Shown piece after piece: positions 4,924-5,423 of a stretch of DNA of 5,423 nucleotides. Made by a program: the position numbers and the translations under genes. Location: positions 1-5,423 of the forward strand of contig VGFB01000340.1 of assembly GCA_016869015.1 (NCBI GenBank), read 5' to 3'. Numbering within the stretch: the first letter of the stretch is position 1; each line of letters starts with the position of its first letter. The notes beneath the pieces are model-generated. The model worked only from the letters and a program-made list of their open reading frames with translations, was not told the origin of the DNA and made no database searches. This DNA is from Armatimonadota bacterium. GTDB lineage: Bacteria; Armatimonadota; Zipacnadia; Zipacnadales; VGFC01.

Positions 4924-4957
4924 CCGCCCGTCGGGCGGCCGCCGGCAAGGCCGCGGC
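4924..4957 (+). terminator. Two tandem GC-rich inverted repeats after rpsQ, possible weak terminator or processing site
   Basis: CCGCCC at 4924-4929 pairs with GGGCGG at 4933-4938 around a three-base loop. Directly after, 4938-4946 (GCCGC, one bulged C, GGC) pairs with 4950-4957 around AAG, giving eight bp. GGCGC at 4916-4920 can also pair with GCGCC at 4956-4960 as an outer stem. The hairpins begin nine bases after the rpsQ stop. They are strong but lack a following T tract (CTGAGTCGATTGC), so intrinsic termination of the standard kind is doubtful. They may mark the operon end, a processing site, or a step-down before the EF-G-like gene. No convincing promoter was seen between them and the next gene. 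Confidence 0.45.
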
Positions 4958-4987
4958 GCCTGAGTCGATTGCAGGAGGCAGTTTCGG

Positions 4988-5423
4988 ATGCCCAGCCATT
5001 CCACCGATCAGATCCGCAATGTGGCGATCATCTCCCACAGCGGTGCGGGCAAGACGACGCTCAACGAGGCCCTGCTCTTCACGGCCGGGGCCGTCACGCG
5101 CCTGGGGCGCGTCGACGACGGCAACGCGGTGAGCGACTATGAGCCCGAGGAGGTCGAGCGGAAGATCTCGATCGTGCCCGCGCTGTGCCATTGCGAGTGG
5201 AAGGGCGCCAAGGTCAACCTGATCGACACGCCCGGTTACGCCGACTTCATCGCGGACGTCATCTTCTCGCTGTGGGTAGCGGAGGGCGCGCTGCTGGTCG
5301 TCGACGGCGTCGCGGGCGTCGAGGTGCACACGGAGAAGGTCTTCGCGACGGCCAGGGGCATGGGCAAGCCGATGATCGCCGTCGTGAACAAGATGGACAA
5401 GGCCAACGCCAGCTTCGCCCAGG
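4988..5423 (+). CDS. Elongation factor G-like translational GTPase, N-terminal part (3' truncated by window edge)
   Basis: The visible 145 residues are the start of a GTP-binding domain of the EF-G family, most like the divergent EF-G-like/EF-G2 group rather than canonical FusA. Motifs are G1 SHSGAGKT (16-23), a switch I stretch EVERKISIV (55-63), G3 DTPGYADF (80-87) and G4 NKMD (134-137). Canonical EF-G has an AHIDAGKT-type P-loop, RGIT in switch I, and DTPGHVDF with the catalytic histidine; here these are Ser-His-Ser-Gly, RKIS and Tyr84. ATG 4988 has SD AGGAGG at 4973-4978. A role on the ribosome is inferred from family; the exact step is unknown. Domains II-V are beyond the window. A tetracycline-protection protein is less likely given the EF-G-like RLGRVDDGNAVSDYEPEE segment. 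I give no symbol because fusA would imply the canonical factor. Confidence 0.9.
   Translation, partial: MPSHSTDQIRNVAIISHSGAGKTTLNEALLFTAGAVTRLGRVDDGNAVSDYEPEEVERKISIVPALCHCEWKGAKVNLIDTPGYADFIADVIFSLWVAEGALLVVDGVAGVEVHTEKVFATARGMGKPMIAVVNKMDKANASFAQ

Noticed and set aside
4958..4987. Sigma-70-type promoter for the EF-G-like gene
   Set aside because: Only 30 GC-rich bases remain after the inverted repeats, and no credible -10/-35 pair is visible.
4988..5423. Tetracycline-resistance ribosomal protection protein
   Set aside because: The P-loop and the segment leading to switch I match the EF-G-like group better, and the gene sits in a housekeeping cluster with no mobile element nearby.

Overview
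This window is a stretch of a bacterial S10-type ribosomal protein operon. All genes are on the + strand, in the conserved order rplC (3' end only), rplD, rplW, rplB, rpsS, rplV, rpsC, rplP, rpmC, rpsQ. The 5' part of a gene for an elongation factor G-like translational GTPase follows and runs off the window. The DNA is strongly GC-rich (roughly two thirds G+C by eye). Every ribosomal protein reads full length without a frameshift, and almost every start has a purine-rich Shine-Dalgarno (SD) sequence.

Layout. Positions 1-281 hold the L3 C-terminus. Positions 314-1263 hold L4 and L23, joined by an ATGA overlap. Positions 1264-1408 are the longest gap: 145 bases with an 11-copy tandem heptamer (AGTGCGR) and a stem-loop just before the rplB SD. 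Positions 1409-2988 hold L2, S19 and L22, separated by 51-65 base gaps. Positions 3037-4580 hold S3, L16 and L29, joined by 14- and 8-base overlaps that suggest translational coupling. S17 follows at 4652-4915. After a 72-base gap with tandem GC-rich inverted repeats, the EF-G-like gene starts at 4988. No tRNA, rRNA, CRISPR, insertion sequence, sigma-70-type promoter or U-tract terminator could be supported.

Organism. GC content, a long acidic Ala/Pro/Glu tail on S3, an L4 tip resembling Chloroflexota/Thermus-type versions (from memory), and an AGTGCGR heptamer array of a kind I associate with Armatimonadota, Chloroflexota and similar environmental bacteria suggest a GC-rich, poorly sampled lineage. 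The phylum cannot be settled from this window.

Function. L3, L4, L23, L2, L22, L16 and L29 build the large subunit around the peptidyl transferase centre and exit tunnel. S19, S3 and S17 belong to the small subunit. The last gene encodes a GTPase of the EF-G family that would act on the assembled ribosome. In most bacteria rpsQ is followed by rplN-rplX-rplE, so the EF-G-like gene here marks an operon break or insertion.

Novelty. I see no wholly new system. The items worth a second look are the heptamer array inside a core operon, the EF-G-like gene at the S10/spc junction with altered switch residues, the S3 tail, and inverted repeats in nearly every intergenic gap.
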